Origin: Acanthaster planci
Taxonomy: Eukaryota > Echinodermata > Asteroidea > Valvatida > Acanthasteridae
NCBI RefSeq assembly: GCF_001949145.1
Contig: NW_019091362.1
Location: 600,743 to 664,742, forward strand
Reading direction: 5' to 3'
DNA length: 64,000 nucleotides
Every line of letters begins with the position of its first letter. Position 1 is the stretch's first letter. The notes beneath the pieces are model-generated. The model made no database searches, had not been told where the DNA came from, and saw only the letters and a program-made list of their open reading frames with translations. A program made the position numbers and the translations under genes. Below are positions 10,399-24,467 of this stretch, piece after piece.

Positions 10399-13300
10399 AA
10401 AACTTGAATCACAGGTTTTAAGTTAAACACTGTGATTTCATTTAAAAAGCCAAGTTGATAAGCACAGCAGCAGGAAAAACTGTCTGTCTCAGGTGTTTTG
10501 AAAGAGAGAGTACATGATTGAAATTTTGTCATGACTCACAGTGGCATAATGCACAAGCTGACTTTGCACTGACCATCCACCTACTTAGAGATGCACAGAT
10601 AACAACCAACTCAACTGAGATTTAACAGCATAGCACCAGGCCAGTGGTTAAATCAAATGGATGACAGGAATAGTTGTGTTTCTTGTGGGCCATCACCTCA
10701 GGGTGTAAGAAGATCCAGAAATGTTAGGGATACCTCAGGCATGGGACCTATGATAATAGTGACACTCACCCACTCTTTGCATAATCATTACTTTGTGTCA
10801 TGTCTTCAGAGGAATCGGATGTTACATGTTTAGTGCTTGCTTGGACCATATCTGGACACTGCAAAGCACATGTCTGGATGAGGTCAGCCTGAGCCCAGCC
10901 AGAGGCAATATTAGCTGAAGACCATCTGCCACTGCTTCATTCAGAACTGTCAGTGACCATCATCACTTGACCAGCTCTGTTGTCAGCGATTGGTCGAGAA
11001 TTGCCACCACTTGTGCTACAAGCTGAAGAGATCATAACCTGCTTCCTGAAACTTTAGAGGGCATTGCCCTGCTGCTTCATGCATGCAGTCATTGCAGGTC
11101 GAGCGGTATAAAACGTGTGCAATAAATATTTCTAATAAATTACATTCTTCTCTCAGCTCTCTACGCTTTCATGACCAGGCACTGTAAATCAGTTTTCTCA
11201 TCCCACTGGTAATCTGTAGGGACTAAACTATCACCTTCCTTTTTGTCCATTTGTGATCTATGTCTAAGGGTGATTCCAATATCAAATCCTTTTCCAATCA
11301 TGACAACAGTTTTTTTCCTTCTTCTTGTGGCACTGTTCAGGCTAAGGTGCAGTCCAGTTGCTGTGAGGTGAAAGGATCAGGTGTCCTCTACGTGGAGACT
11401 CCTTGCTGTGTTTTTCATAATTGTTTGCAGTATAAGTTTCTTATTTCTGCTTATGATTTGAGCATAGCTCTAGGAGATTTGAGATGATGAACAGTGCATG
11501 TCTTCAAGCTTTAGCAGCAAACTCATCATTCATCCTACTGAGATTTGTGACCCAAACTTGCATTTGCATCACGATGCAAGGAGATGTGGATTCCTTAGCC
11601 TCACTTTAACCCCCAGAGCTGGAGAAAGTTTAGAAATTACTAGCTACTCATTATTTGAAAAACTGATGACAAATGAGCAGATATAACTGAGATATGGCCC
11701 GAAATTCAAAGCTTTTAAGTAGTTCATTTTCATTGTTTTGTCTATTTTGTTTCCATGACTACTCATCAGCAATCAGTATGTTAGTTTTTCAGGACTCCAA
11801 AGGAACAATGAACTTAAAACGTGAACAGGTCTCCAATAGGAAGTGTAACCTTGCCCCAGCTGGAAGGGAGAGTCTTCTCCTTCAGATGGGTCAAAATTAG
11901 CATTTTTATCACCATCTTTGACAAATTGAAACAGGTTAAAATTGTCACTGTGTAGGTGTGAATCTCAATCAAGCGCACACCACCAAGACACTGTGAACCA
12001 TCATTTTTCAGAACCATTCTTTGATTTATTCTTCTCAACATGAACTGCCTTTAAAGCTGTTGATGAAAAAATTCCTGGAATGAATTTGTCCATGCAAATG
12101 TGGTGTTTAGAAAAAAATTGCAAAAAGAAGTGGAAACCGAAACCTTTTTGCTGCATCTCACCTTCCCAAAATGCAACTTTCATCTCACTGTACGTGAAGA
12201 TTAATGAGTGATAAACTTCTTTGGTGCAGCCTCTTGGAAAAGATAAATTATGAAATTCAAGTGCTAATTTTCCTTCAGGACACTCTTGGCTCAGTCTGTT
12301 GCCAAAAGCAATTTATTTTTTCTCCTGGAACGCCAGCAACATTGGTGACGCTAGAAAGATATCAGTCACATTCAGAGAGAAACTCTTCAGGCTGCCACAC
12401 TCAAAAAGCGGGAAAGACAATCTTAAGTGAAAAAGACCCAACCCATTTCTGTTCAGGAACAAACTCTCTATATCTTGCTGTTTAAAGCTCACTTTTTTTT
12501 TCATGGAACCTGTTTGTTCCTAACTTGAATTCAACCTGTACCCCAGCTGTCTAGATGTGAACCTTTCACCTTGAGTGCATATTGGTAGCATGACTTCGGT
12601 CATTGCCCCACACTGGTCAACATTCTGTAACTAATCACTCCAGATACAATAGAAATTTCCTTACTGGTATTTTTTATACATGTTATGTGTTTTCCTCATC
12701 ATGTCGTCAACCTAGATCATACTCAGAATGTTTACATTGATTGGAAATTCTTAGCCTCGGTCAACATCTACTGTCAAGCGTTCCTCAGTGGTTTATGTTT
12801 ATTTGTTTCCTCTGCTTCAACAAAACAGACAGCTGTTTGAATAAACTTGACTTGCATTCACATCTGCTCTTGAAATTCCAAGCGGTTGAAATTCCAGGTA
12901 GAAGCTTTATAGTTTGCTATTACACTAAAATTTCCCTGCCAGGTTTCCAAATCCCCATTGTCTGTTGACACCCTGCAAGGGCATGTGTGTATGTGCACTC
13001 TAAAGCTAATCTCTGGAATACCTCATTGATGAAAAGCTCTGTCCTGATACTCGGGGAAATCAAAAATCAATTTTCACTTCCTAACCCAACTTGATTGGCT
13101 CCGTTCTGCTGTGTGCTGTCTTACTCTTGGCCTTAAGTTCTTCCTCTTGTCCCATCTCTCGGCATGTGCTTATTGCAAGATGTCTTCTCTTCTGGCATTG
13201 ATTTGTTCCCTGTGCCTCTTCCCATCAACCATGTCACTGTCAAGTCCCGCGTCCATCCAGCCAATTAAAGGTTGCATATCGTCTCCTGGCATCGCTGACA

Positions 13301-16300
13301 GATAGGGCTGATATTGCCTTCAGATGTTGGGGCAACATTCAGGACAGTTTACTGACCCGCCCCCCATCTTGTTGTTGATTGCATCCTTTTTCCTTGTTTA
13401 ACCCATCCATCACCCCCCCCCCACTGACCATGTTCAATTGTCTTTCTCTTCACTCTTTTTGTGATTCACCCGTTTCTCAGTAGCCAAATCGTCTCTTGAT
13501 AGTAGACCAGTTTCTTTCGAAATTTAAAGATGATTCGTCATTCCAACTTTTACGATGGCTGTTATTTCCATTTCAATCCAGATTTTTTGGACTACATCCA
13601 ATTTCATGTGACGAAAATGTCCAAGCTATTCATGAAAGATTTAATTGCATGTTAATGACCCACAACATATTACATCCCAAAGTGCAGTGGTTTTACGTTG
13701 TTGGATCCAAAAGACAGATTCACCCAAAATTAGTCATTTACATTAAAGAAAACAAAAATACTGATAAATATAGATATTCCGATTTTGATTTCCTTTGGTT
13801 CATTCTGTTTGGAAAATTCCAAGTATTTTAGATTTCTGACCCCCCAATACTTTGTAACAAGATACAAAGCATCAATAGTGAGAACTGATACTGTGACTAC
13901 TTTAAATATTGATCTGACATATTTCCCATTTGAATAATTTATCAGTCATTTATTCTATTCTTTATGACTCCTTACTCTGACTCCATTCTCCTAATCACAC
14001 CTCAGCTCATTTAGTTCTTGTATCATCAACATTACTCACCTTGTATTTCTCATTGTGTATTTGAATCCTTGGGCTTATCACATATTTACCAAATCTCCAT
14101 GCCTTTCAGTCACAGAGAAGGAAAACATTATTCACTCCTTTTCAGTGGTTCAGGTTGTCTCGTCTGATTCTCGAGGCACGGCTGTCCCTTCTCCTCCTAA
14201 TCCACCGTTTTTGGTTCTTCATTCTGAGAGAGTGAGCCCCCTTAGGCGTCCAGGTGTATGCGCAACCAAGCTCTGTATGACCTTTTAGCGCTGGCACTGG
14301 CGGGCATTTTGATTAGCTTTAAACAAGGAGGCTTGAGGGTATTCCTCCTCCTTTGATGCAGCAGGGTTGCAGAGATTCCCCAGGGAGTATGTGTGATCTG
14401 ATTGTGTACCCTTTTCTCCTCTTCACTTGTTCACTCAGGCTAAGTTTCTGGAACATCTAGCTTGCAATCTGGGAGCTTCAGAATCGGGTGGGTGTTCTAT
14501 TGTGGTGGTTGTTAGGATCCAGATGAATTGCCCAAGTGTCCCAGTCTCGTCATACCAAAAGATCTGTAGAAATTCTGGTTAATTCCCCAGAAAGAGAGAA
14601 ATTAAACATTTCTTGACCTGTTGCAGACTGAAGACAGGGAAAGGTCTGAGCACTGCCAATATTAAAATCAGTTAGGGAACTCTTACCTTTGCGTGCCGAT
14701 GTACATTTAGACATGCTATGATAATTGCTTCACAGAATTCCATTCAGTTGATGGCTAGAACTGTTCATAGCTCTAGAATGTTACTCTGCAAATCACTGAC
14801 CCACCTTGTAAAGCTTGGATTATTTGACTGAGTGATTAATCTTTTCCTCAGCATCTGTACAATAATGTAGCGTGGATGGGTGGCATAGAAATGCCACTTT
14901 AGACAGGTTTAATCTCTGTCATGGTCCATGCCATGATTGCAGCATGTCAGGTTGACACGTATATATATTTTACTTTCACGGCCGACTTCCCAAAATCAAC
15001 GGCATCACCGGCACTGTTAGCGCCTTTTGTTTCTGTAGGGTAATAGATTTTCCTAGTTCCTTCGGCCTCACATCCCCTTGGGTCCACAGACTGGAAAGAG
15101 GAATCCATTGAACTATCAGGCCTGTAGAACAAGAGCGGGAAATTGGAGTTAGTGTTTTGATTCCAGGAATATTTGAATTGATACCGAGAGATTAAGGGGC
15201 TGCGACCTCAAGTAGTTGAAGGGTTAAATTTTGTAATGAAGGAATGCAATTGCAAAATGAACGTGTAGATGAGAACAAGCAATGTATCCATTTGCCTACT
15301 GTAGGTACTTCAGTGATTATTATTTCAAAATCCCCTTATTACCTGAAATGTCATTCAGTAACTTCTTTTAGGGTTACCTCAGAATTATTAAAGAAAATAA
15401 AAGTTTTCTCCTTAATTCAGGATTGTTCAGAATTTTTTTTCCCTTTCTTGTGGTGTGAGACAAAGTGGAAGTGGTGACCAACGCATTTTATTGTTGTCGT
15501 TTTGATGGACAATACATGAATGAGCAGGATGTTGTTTTGGATGACTGAAGGACTGATTTTGGTTTTTTCAATTTATTTGTCAAACGTCTGAATCATAGGA
15601 TGTTTTGAACCGCAGATTTAATAAGCAATTGGCAGCATGATGAAATCATTTATGCTCAGTGGTGCTAGATACTTCAAACTACACTAGGTCGTGGCATTTC
15701 TGAAGAAATTTTTTTTTCTGATATCAGAACCATGAGTAGAATCAAAGGCCATCAATGTTTATGAAAATGAATTGCAAAAATGATCAACAGTTGAAAGGGG
15801 TGGTGCCAACTGCCAAAATACACACCATGTGTAAGCTTTGCTTAAAGTCTCAGTGGGATCATAAACCAAACATATTACGTCTAACTTGGTGGTAAAAACT
15901 TTCCAGAGATGGGTTGCCATGTTGTGTCTGGATACTGGGATCCATCATGTCGCAGTCATCCACAACTTTGGCTTGGTATGACACAGGGAACATTCCACAG
16001 AGGAAGCCACCTCCCTGGGTCATTTCCTGCAGGTGCAGCTAAGCCTCACATAGTCAGCTGTGTTCTATTCTACCACAGCACTTGCTGGGATGATATCTGT
16101 CATTACTGTTTTTAGTTTGTGGTCATCGCTAACCTCTGGTGTAGAGACAAACATTATCGTGATTGGTTGTATTTCCCGTACTGAAACTGAGAATACTAAA
16201 CATGAACCAATCCAAGGACTATTTCTTTGCATGAAGTTTTGTAATGAAGAAGTGCTGTTGAATTAAAATGCCATTTGTGAAAGTTAAAAAAGTTATGATG

Positions 16301-19300
16301 TTTTGCTGAAGATAAAAAGGACTTCATAATATTCAGAGGAGAATAATGGTGATTGTGCAGTGGAATTCCAGTAATGTGTTGTTAAAAGCACGAACCATTT
16401 CCAGACAGATTAGTTATGTAAACTGAGATTTTAGGGTGTGATTTTGTTTTTCATTTACAAGGAAATAATTTTTTTTAATTGCAAATACAGTCTTTTGATG
16501 ATTTCAACACTGAGTTTTGCATACATTGGTAATTAGGTTGCAAAATGTGTCAACATTTCTATTTGAGAGATGGGAGTGTCCAGTGCAGCAGAGACACAGG
16601 AATTTCCTTTTCCTGTCAAAACAGTTCAGTCCGCCGGTTTCCTTTTGCTCAATGTACTTATGCACGTGTGTTTGTGCATGTTTGTAGTCATTCCTCGAAA
16701 GCAAAACCTGGCGTGGGACAACATACATGTGCTGTTCTGCTTGATTTTAAAGTGAAGTTGAACCTCACAGCATGTTTGTTTCATGCGAGGGGTTCCATAC
16801 ATTTGAGATTGCAACAGCGGACTACCAGCTGACCCAAAGGATCTGTGTTTTTGATGAACTCTGTTGTCTTATGATGTAGAAACTTGAAGTTTGTTCCCAA
16901 CCACTGAGTGCAAGGAATCAGGAGTAGCTTCCATGCAGGTGTCTGCTTGTTACTGTGGAAGCCGATTGCTTCTGTGCGTACAACCCTGGGTGCTCAAATG
17001 TGGATGTGCTTGTGTGGATCTTGTGATAAATGGCATTGCTATACTCAAAGTGGAAATTTGGCAGTGTCCGTGTGGATAGTCACTTGGGAAGTTGCATTTC
17101 TTGCCACGTTTCATGATCAAAAAAATCTACTGACTTACTTGAAAATTGTTTGTCAAAAGACTTGTGTCACAGGATTCTGGAATGAAGGATGTTGGAAACT
17201 TAGAGCAATATATCAATTCAGATGATAGCAAAGTAACTTCACCTTTTACTTGCTGATTTGCACGTTTCACCAATATGTCACTGTGTTACCCACCCTGCTT
17301 GAAAACTATGATAAAAATGACAGGTTTGGTATCATTCGCTCAAGTGCGGGAAATAGCATGAGGAAAGCCAGGGAAACACGGTTAGGAGATTGTCAAAGTG
17401 GAAAATTGTTGGTTGTCGGCGTTAGCTAGGTGACTTTCTCGAGAGGATGGAGTTGGTTGTCAGTCCGGTGGGAGTGATCTTAAGGAATCCCGAAGGGAGG
17501 AGGGGAAGCCGAACCTATCCCAAAGGAATGCGACCGGATTCCATGGATCTCAGCCGCAGACGGCTACAGCTAAGCACCACCACAGGGAGGTATGTCCAAG
17601 AACAGAGGAAGTTGGAGGGAAGTCCTCCCTAGGGGCTCCCTCTGTTGGCTCCAGTCAGAGATCACTAGGCCGAGATTGCTGCTTCGCTTGAGCATAGCCT
17701 AGTGAAATCTAAGGGTCTGTTTGTTGTACATGGATTCAGGATCTTGACCAGTGATCCTAATGCTGGTTTGCACATCCATGAGGTAGGTTGTGGTGTCAGG
17801 AAACTAATGACAGATCACTGATTGCCATCCAGATCGATGTGAAACAAACAGGACCTATAGCTTTTTGGAAAAGGCTTGCCAGCGGATAAGCATGATATCT
17901 TCCAAGTTGAATAGTGAACTTCACTGGAAATCTCTCTTTACATGCCACTCTAAGTGACAGTGTTAAATGCGTATGTCCAAATTTGAGTGAAATTTCTCTC
18001 AAGGCAGAGCTGAATCTTTCCTCTTTTCTTTCTTTCAACATAAATTAATAGATTCATATACGTATTTGTTTACACTTTAAGCCATGAGTATGAAAGATGT
18101 GTTTAGCCTGAATCAGTGAAGTGAGTAATAACTCAATTGTTTGAAGGAATGTGGTTTTCATAGGTGACTTTTTCTTTTCTCTCAGGGGTTGTCCTTTAAA
18201 TAGCAGTCTACATTCCTATTGGCTCTACCCAGTTGGTGCTTTGCATGAATAATTTAGGGCATGGTTTGATTTATAAATGCAAATGAATTGAGGGTTGGAC
18301 AAATAGTGTGATTAAGCCAGCTGTTGCAATTTTTTTGTGTGAGAAACTGACCTGAATGCCCTACTCTCTGGCACATCACAATTGCAAAGCGATCTGTGTG
18401 CACCAAAATGGTGCTTTGTTTGAAAACAATCAGTCTAGTAACCTGTACCTGAATGCAGGAAATTGGGTGGGAAGTTAAGCTGTAAGCTTTCAATATGCCT
18501 GCCTGTAAGATGTTATGCACTGATGATATCTCTCTGTGTTTACATGTGCACTTTGCTTTGGAGCCAGTGGGTGTCCACGGGCCACTGAACACCTACAGGA
18601 AAGCACACTTACAGTGTGGCCCCGTCAGTACAGAAATCTATACATGTACAGTTTTTCCTACCACCAGACCTTCTGCAGAAAGTGACAGTAATGATCAGTG
18701 ACATCTCGTTCACCTTAGAAATTGCTTGCAGTAATCCAGATCAAACTGACTGCATCATTTGTTATGGCAAAATATTTGCACATAATGACTTGTACATATG
18801 TGACATGACACTTCAAAGCACTTAATGTCGTTAGCTCAAGCAGCAGGTGAACATGGGTCAGCGATGCCTGCTCTTCCAATATGCTAGTGCTTGGCACTTT
18901 CATCCCGCATCCCAATCATTTTTTGTCAAGGTCTGTTGCCCGTAGCAATTGATGCTGATATTCTCATCATTTTGAGAATGACATGTGTTTGGATAGAGTG
19001 CAGTGTCATAATTGCATTTGCCAGCATTGCTCACTCATGATCTAATATTTCCTTAAACGAAAAATCGTCCTCGAAAGATACCACTTGTTTAAAAATGTGC
19101 TGAACATCAGCCTGTCCTGTCAAGTACTGCACACTCACTTAGATTTTCAGTGAATTCTCCAATATCCACAACAATGAAGGAACCCAACCACGTATCCCAA
19201 GTAAGTTAGCTTTTCCAGTGTACAGCATCTCATGTACATGTAAGTTACCTTTTTGGACACATGTCATCCTGTGTAAGCTAACCTCCAAACTGCACGACAT

Positions 19301-22300
19301 CCCGGATAAAGGTTGCCTGGCTGGAGGATTTTGGAAGGCTCGGGAATTGACAAAAGGGAATATATAACTGAGTAAAATGTGATAACATAGCAACATGTAA
19401 TGCAGCCTTCACACTTGTGCCTGTATGCAGATAAGTTGTCAGAGAATGACTGTGGTAGATGGTGATTTCCGGAAAGAATTTGTTTCTCGAGTAAAGTTTT
19501 GCAGTTAGTCAGAAATCTGGGGCAGTAGTGTTTGTCTCTTTTGTATCCTAATTTTTGGGTACACTAATGTGAATTTCAGAAGAGATTGATTTTAAAAATA
19601 AACTTCAGGGGGAAGAAAACAATGTATTGGAGCATCCTGTGTTTTGCCAAGTCACATGATTGAGGATTCCAGGGAATCATTAGGTTCAAGGACAAGACAA
19701 GATGAGTAACTAGTTGTATCATTCAGCCTGGTTTCCTGCACACCTGGTTCCCTTGAAGTATTGAGGGTTATAGCTAATTGATCAAGAGACTACCTTTTAC
19801 ATTAACAATGGCAGCAGTAAAAATCCATGTACATGTACCTGGAAGATGGGTTGTGTTGTGGCACTTATTGCACAGACTGTCAGAGATGCAACATTGAACG
19901 TGTTTCATGTCACAAGGCCATCCGTTTAAATATCTCTGTCAGTGTTATCACTCATTTCCGACTAGACAGATACATGAAGACGTCAGTCAGCATCTTCATT
20001 GGACCTTATTACATCGGAGGTCAATCCCCCCCCTCCACTTCCAAGCCTGTAGCACTGTGCTCAAAGTTATGCAGCATATCAAGACCTCCCATATATGGTG
20101 GAACCAAGCCTTGCAGCTCACTTCACTTGCATTCTCTACCAGTTATCATCTCTGCAAAACTTCCTCTGCATCAGTTTTTTTCCTCCTTAGTGGGTTGTTT
20201 TGCCTGAGTGAACCCTGTATATTGCCAGGCTGGATATGTGGATGGCATCAATTTATAAGGAATGATGGCTGAAACAGCTGTCTGCCCAGCAAGGTAGGAA
20301 GTTATTATGTGATAGATTCCTAGGTATTTTCTTGTTCTCTGTTGATGTTCTCTAGGACAGATTTGTTTCTCCGGGATCCTCTTGTAATTGTTTTCCAGTC
20401 TGGGGCCGGTATGTCCTGTGGGCCCTGCCTGCTGACTTGGTGGATTCCTTAAGGACTCTTCTCCACATTTCAGAGGGATGGCAGCGTGTCACATTCGCCG
20501 CTCACCAACGTACAAGTTCATGTGCCTTCTCAGTCTGCTCGGACATTGATGGCAGAATCATTAGGCCTCAGGAATGTCTTAAAAGGGATAAACAAGAGAA
20601 GCTCGTGTTTGCAAGAAAGTTTGAATGGTCTCTCTCTTTTACTCTGTCTTGGAGATGCTGACCTGACTTCCTGGCACCTCTTTTTTTTTCTTTGACTACC
20701 GCACTGTCTCCATCTGCTATCTTTTTTCCATCCTCCCCCCCCCACCCTGAGTCTGCAACTCAACTTGTTTTTCTATTCATCCATCGAGCAATTGCAGTTG
20801 AGCTTTTTATTTCGTTATCTTTGTTAGTGTCTCAAGGAGCATAGGTAACATTCAGTGGCATTGCTGTCCCTGGAGAGCTCTCACTTCTTCAACTTGCAGA
20901 GAGATGAAATCTTTCAAAATCTAATAAATATGTCTCACTTGATCATGGAGGTTCGGAAGTGAGCAAATTGACACATTAGAGAAAGTTGTGAAGTAACCCA
21001 AGACGTGTTTTGAAGTTGGACAGCGTTTCCCTTGTTATTCTTTCGATTCAGCGAATTTTTAGGTTTCAGAGTGAGTAGGAAGTTGACCAAGGGCACCTCG
21101 TTAAAAATTACCTGAAGCAATTTCTTGCAAAACAGTATCTGAGGGGGGTGTTGCTTCCTGACAAAACAACATTGGGGTAGGGGTTTGTGCTTAAGATTAA
21201 ACCAGCAAGTCTGCTCAGATTCACCCAAAAACGGCAAGCAACTGGAGAGAAAGAAATGGCAGCTTGTATATCAAGCATTGCTTTCATATATCATTCTGTG
21301 ACTAAATGATGTTTACACCATTGTCAGGAACCACGGGAGGGAACTACAGCTTTAGGGAATAATCCCACAACCTAAGCATTGTTTGGGCATTCCAGTAAAG
21401 ATTAGGACCTTTCCAAAGTAACAGCTTGTAAGATTCAAACATTCAAAATATGGAAATACTGTCAATGCAACTTCTCCCTTCTTTTCTGTGTTTTCTGTCC
21501 ACTGACATTTTCAGATGGTAAACTTGAAATCGTCTTCGCAGATTGAACTTCTCCAAATCTTTGCCCTTTGAAGTGTTTTCCTAAAAAAAGTCAACACGGT
21601 TGCTTGTCCAAACACAGAGACCTAAATTTATATTTAATGCGGTTTTGCATGTTTTTAGACCACAAAATTCCGAAAAACAGATTAGACCTTAACAAGTTGA
21701 CTTCCAAATATAAAACTCTTTAATTTCACTATTTACAAACATGATACCCTTGCGGAGGACTTTGTGGCATGCCCCAAGTGGCCTTTGTTTTTGACACTAT
21801 CACAAGAGTTAATAGTAACAATGAATTTTTGGTTGGTTGAAGAAGGTGGATTTTCTTAATCCTATCCTTTCAGAAGCTCTGCTGTCAACTTTCAAATTGG
21901 GCAACAAAGTGTTATGAAATCCTCACCACTTCCTCACGAAGGAAGGTTTTGTTGATTTTGAATTGTCTTTAATGTATACAGCAACGTCTCTCATCAGGAT
22001 TTCCTAGAGACGCACACTGCAAAGCCACTATTTTCAATGGGTTATCCAACCTGACAGAAATCTTCAAATATTTATAGTTTTTCCTACGTTGAGAGTGGGC
22101 TTTAGCAGCAAATACAGTGTTGAGTCATTGAAAACTGTTTAGCTTCTCTGGGACTAAAAATAAATTCCAGCGTTTTAATTGCAGGGTGTTTTTTTGCCCC
22201 AGCCAGTGAACATCATTATGTGATTTTTTTGTGATATGTTTTTTTTATCAGCCTAGAGGGTATTATACAGAGTGTTTGCTATCTTTACAGTTTCAGTTTT

Positions 22301-22830
22301 TTACAAGTTAATTCTCAGGAAGTGAGCAACGTAATCCCCAGTACAATTTTGTACAGGTGCATAAATATATTGAAAACTTCCATCATTAATTGGCCAGTGT
22401 GAAATGAGAAAGGCTAGAGTTACAGCTTGTTTTTCTGAATCATTCAGACATCACTGGTTAGACCCGAGAGGTTTTCAGATTGCGTTACTAATCACTGTTT
22501 ATTCACACCAAGGGTAATCTCCCAGCCTGCAAATGTGTGATTCTCCATTTTCCAAGACTTCCTCAATTATTCAAGTGTTTGTCACTTCAGCACCAGCAAG
22601 ACAAATTTTAATTTCCTGGTCAGCAGTTAATATGTCACAAATTAACCGAAATGTACACCAAAAAAAAAAAAAATTATGAAAAGCTCATCAAACTACCTCT
22701 GGCTGACGATGCGGTGTGTATAGCTACCTCATTCTAGAAACCGATATCTTCATCATGTCACCACATGCCTCCAGTTAAACAAGGCACAGTGCTAATTGGC
22801 TCTTTTCAACAGTTGCATCAGAAAAAAAAA

Positions 22831-22903
22831 GGCGGGACTTGAACCACAGACCTTAAATCCTGTGAAAACCGTCTACTGGTCTACCATCCGAGCTGTTGAG
22901 TTA
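22831..22903 (-). repeat. tRNA-derived SINE head (minus strand)
   Basis: On the minus strand the sequence contains AGCTCGGATGGTAGACC, which resembles a pol III A box. About 30 bases downstream is GGTTCAAGTCCCGCC, close to the B-box consensus GGTTCGANTCC. A T run (pol III terminator-like) follows the head. The spacing is that of a tRNA, but the acceptor stem does not pair and the anticodon stem is poor. It therefore looks like a tRNA-derived SINE or tRNA pseudogene and not a working tRNA. The body may extend to about 22660, where an A13 run lies on the + strand. Confidence 0.55.
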
Positions 22904-23931
22904 TAATTGGGTGTGATCTTGTCTTAATCAGAGTACTGCTGCATTGCCATACGTGCTACTGTATGTTACTTGTGATCATTTCTGATATCAAATTGCTTGC
23001 ATTGTATATGGAAGTCCCAACCTCTTTGTGACGCTGGTCATTTTTCCTGTAGCAGTGCTTGGTCGTTAAGTTACATGTACATAGACATTGTCAGTTTAAA
23101 AACGTTGAGAGTCAATTTATACTCAAAAAGTTCACTCGAGTCAAGTCAAATTTTTTTGTTTGATCTGTTAATTTGAGAAACATGTTTTTTAACATCAAAA
23201 ACTGTCATTAGGGTGTTTGTTTGCAATTAGTTGAGCAGAATCCAGGCATGCAAGGTAACCTGTGGGGTAAAAAAAACTCCTTGAAGGATTAAGATTGTTT
23301 TCTTCCATTGCTTATGAACCTTTAATTGCATTCCAACAGAGTTCATCGGTATCCTTGACCTTTACTGTGCCTTGACCTTGTCAACTTGGATGGATATAAT
23401 TGCTACTATCACATTCATTATTTGTCATTCATGTTGTCTGTAACTCAGTAACCCTTGTTGTGTTTGACCCAGCGGTTGTTTAATTTGCCCTCCTGTTGGC
23501 AACACTCATGCCAGGCGAATATCTGGGATGACGATGGTGGCATTTGGCCGTCACCTCATATCAGAGGTCTCTCCTGGCAACTGCCTCTCAGGTTTACAGT
23601 GTAATGTGAAGTGGCTGCATGGTAACTTCTAGTAGTAAGAAGAACAGGATGCTTGGTGTTTCTCTCTGGGTTTTGTTCTTACCTCTTTTTTTATTTCATC
23701 TGGTCTTTTTTAATTTACTGAAAATACTTATTCTTGTTTAATTTCTTACAGTATTACTATCTAGCAAAATAATGAGGTTGTAGCATCTTAAGTGAGAACA
23801 TGAATAGAAAAGTCAATCTGGCCTAAGAAAATCCTATCCACACAACAGCAGCAATAAATGTAGCCCGACATAGCAAACTGTGTCTTGTCACTAGATCAAC
23901 TTTATTGAGTTAAAGGCCTTTATTTTGCTTA

Positions 23932-24467
23932 TAGAGGGATCCCAATACGATGCATTGAACATCGATTTGCGCTCTTCCGCATTTGAAAGCGAGGCTGTAT
24001 GTTTCAGCTTCATACGCACATTGAGAAGGGCATGATGCTGTGCCTACTGCTCCCGATTCTGATTCGTATTATAATCAGCCGATTGAAAGTAAGGAGTCAT
24101 GACACCAAATACATAAAGGGATTTTAAATTCAGACTTTTCCGGCTGCAAGGTTTGGTAGAAGAGTCTCTCAGGATGACTCGACGGGCGGCTTGAGAGTTG
24201 ATGTGATCCTAGGTCCATTGTTACTTGTCAATATTACATGCATTAATTTTGAGCTTATGTGTATGCAGCCAGAACCTAAGATTCGTTACACCAAAAGAAA
24301 AAATAACGGCAATTTACCACGAACTAACGCACCTGTGATGGTTGTGCATCTGCATGTGTACTGCATGTACTGTGTCGAGTCCACAGGCGCACGCGACAAA
24401 GTTCAGCACAGAGAGCCTCGGTTTTGATGCGGATATGCACAGGAAGCACTAATGTGAAATCCCTCTA
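23932..24467. mobile_element. Non-autonomous DNA element with long imperfect TIRs, 536 bp
   Basis: The ends are TAGAGGGATCCC and, reverse-complemented, TAGAGGGATTTC. Similarity continues inwards for about 60 bases, including TTCCGCATTTGAAAGCGAGGC on the left against ATCCGCATCAAAACCGAGGC on the right. The interior is more CpG-rich than the surrounding intron and has no convincing transposase; the 78-codon frame at 24191-24427 is not recognisable. The target-site duplication is unclear, so the superfamily is left open. Confidence 0.6.

Noticed and set aside
13496-13831. 111-codon + frame
   Set aside because: AT-driven composition, no family resemblance, no matching splice sites.
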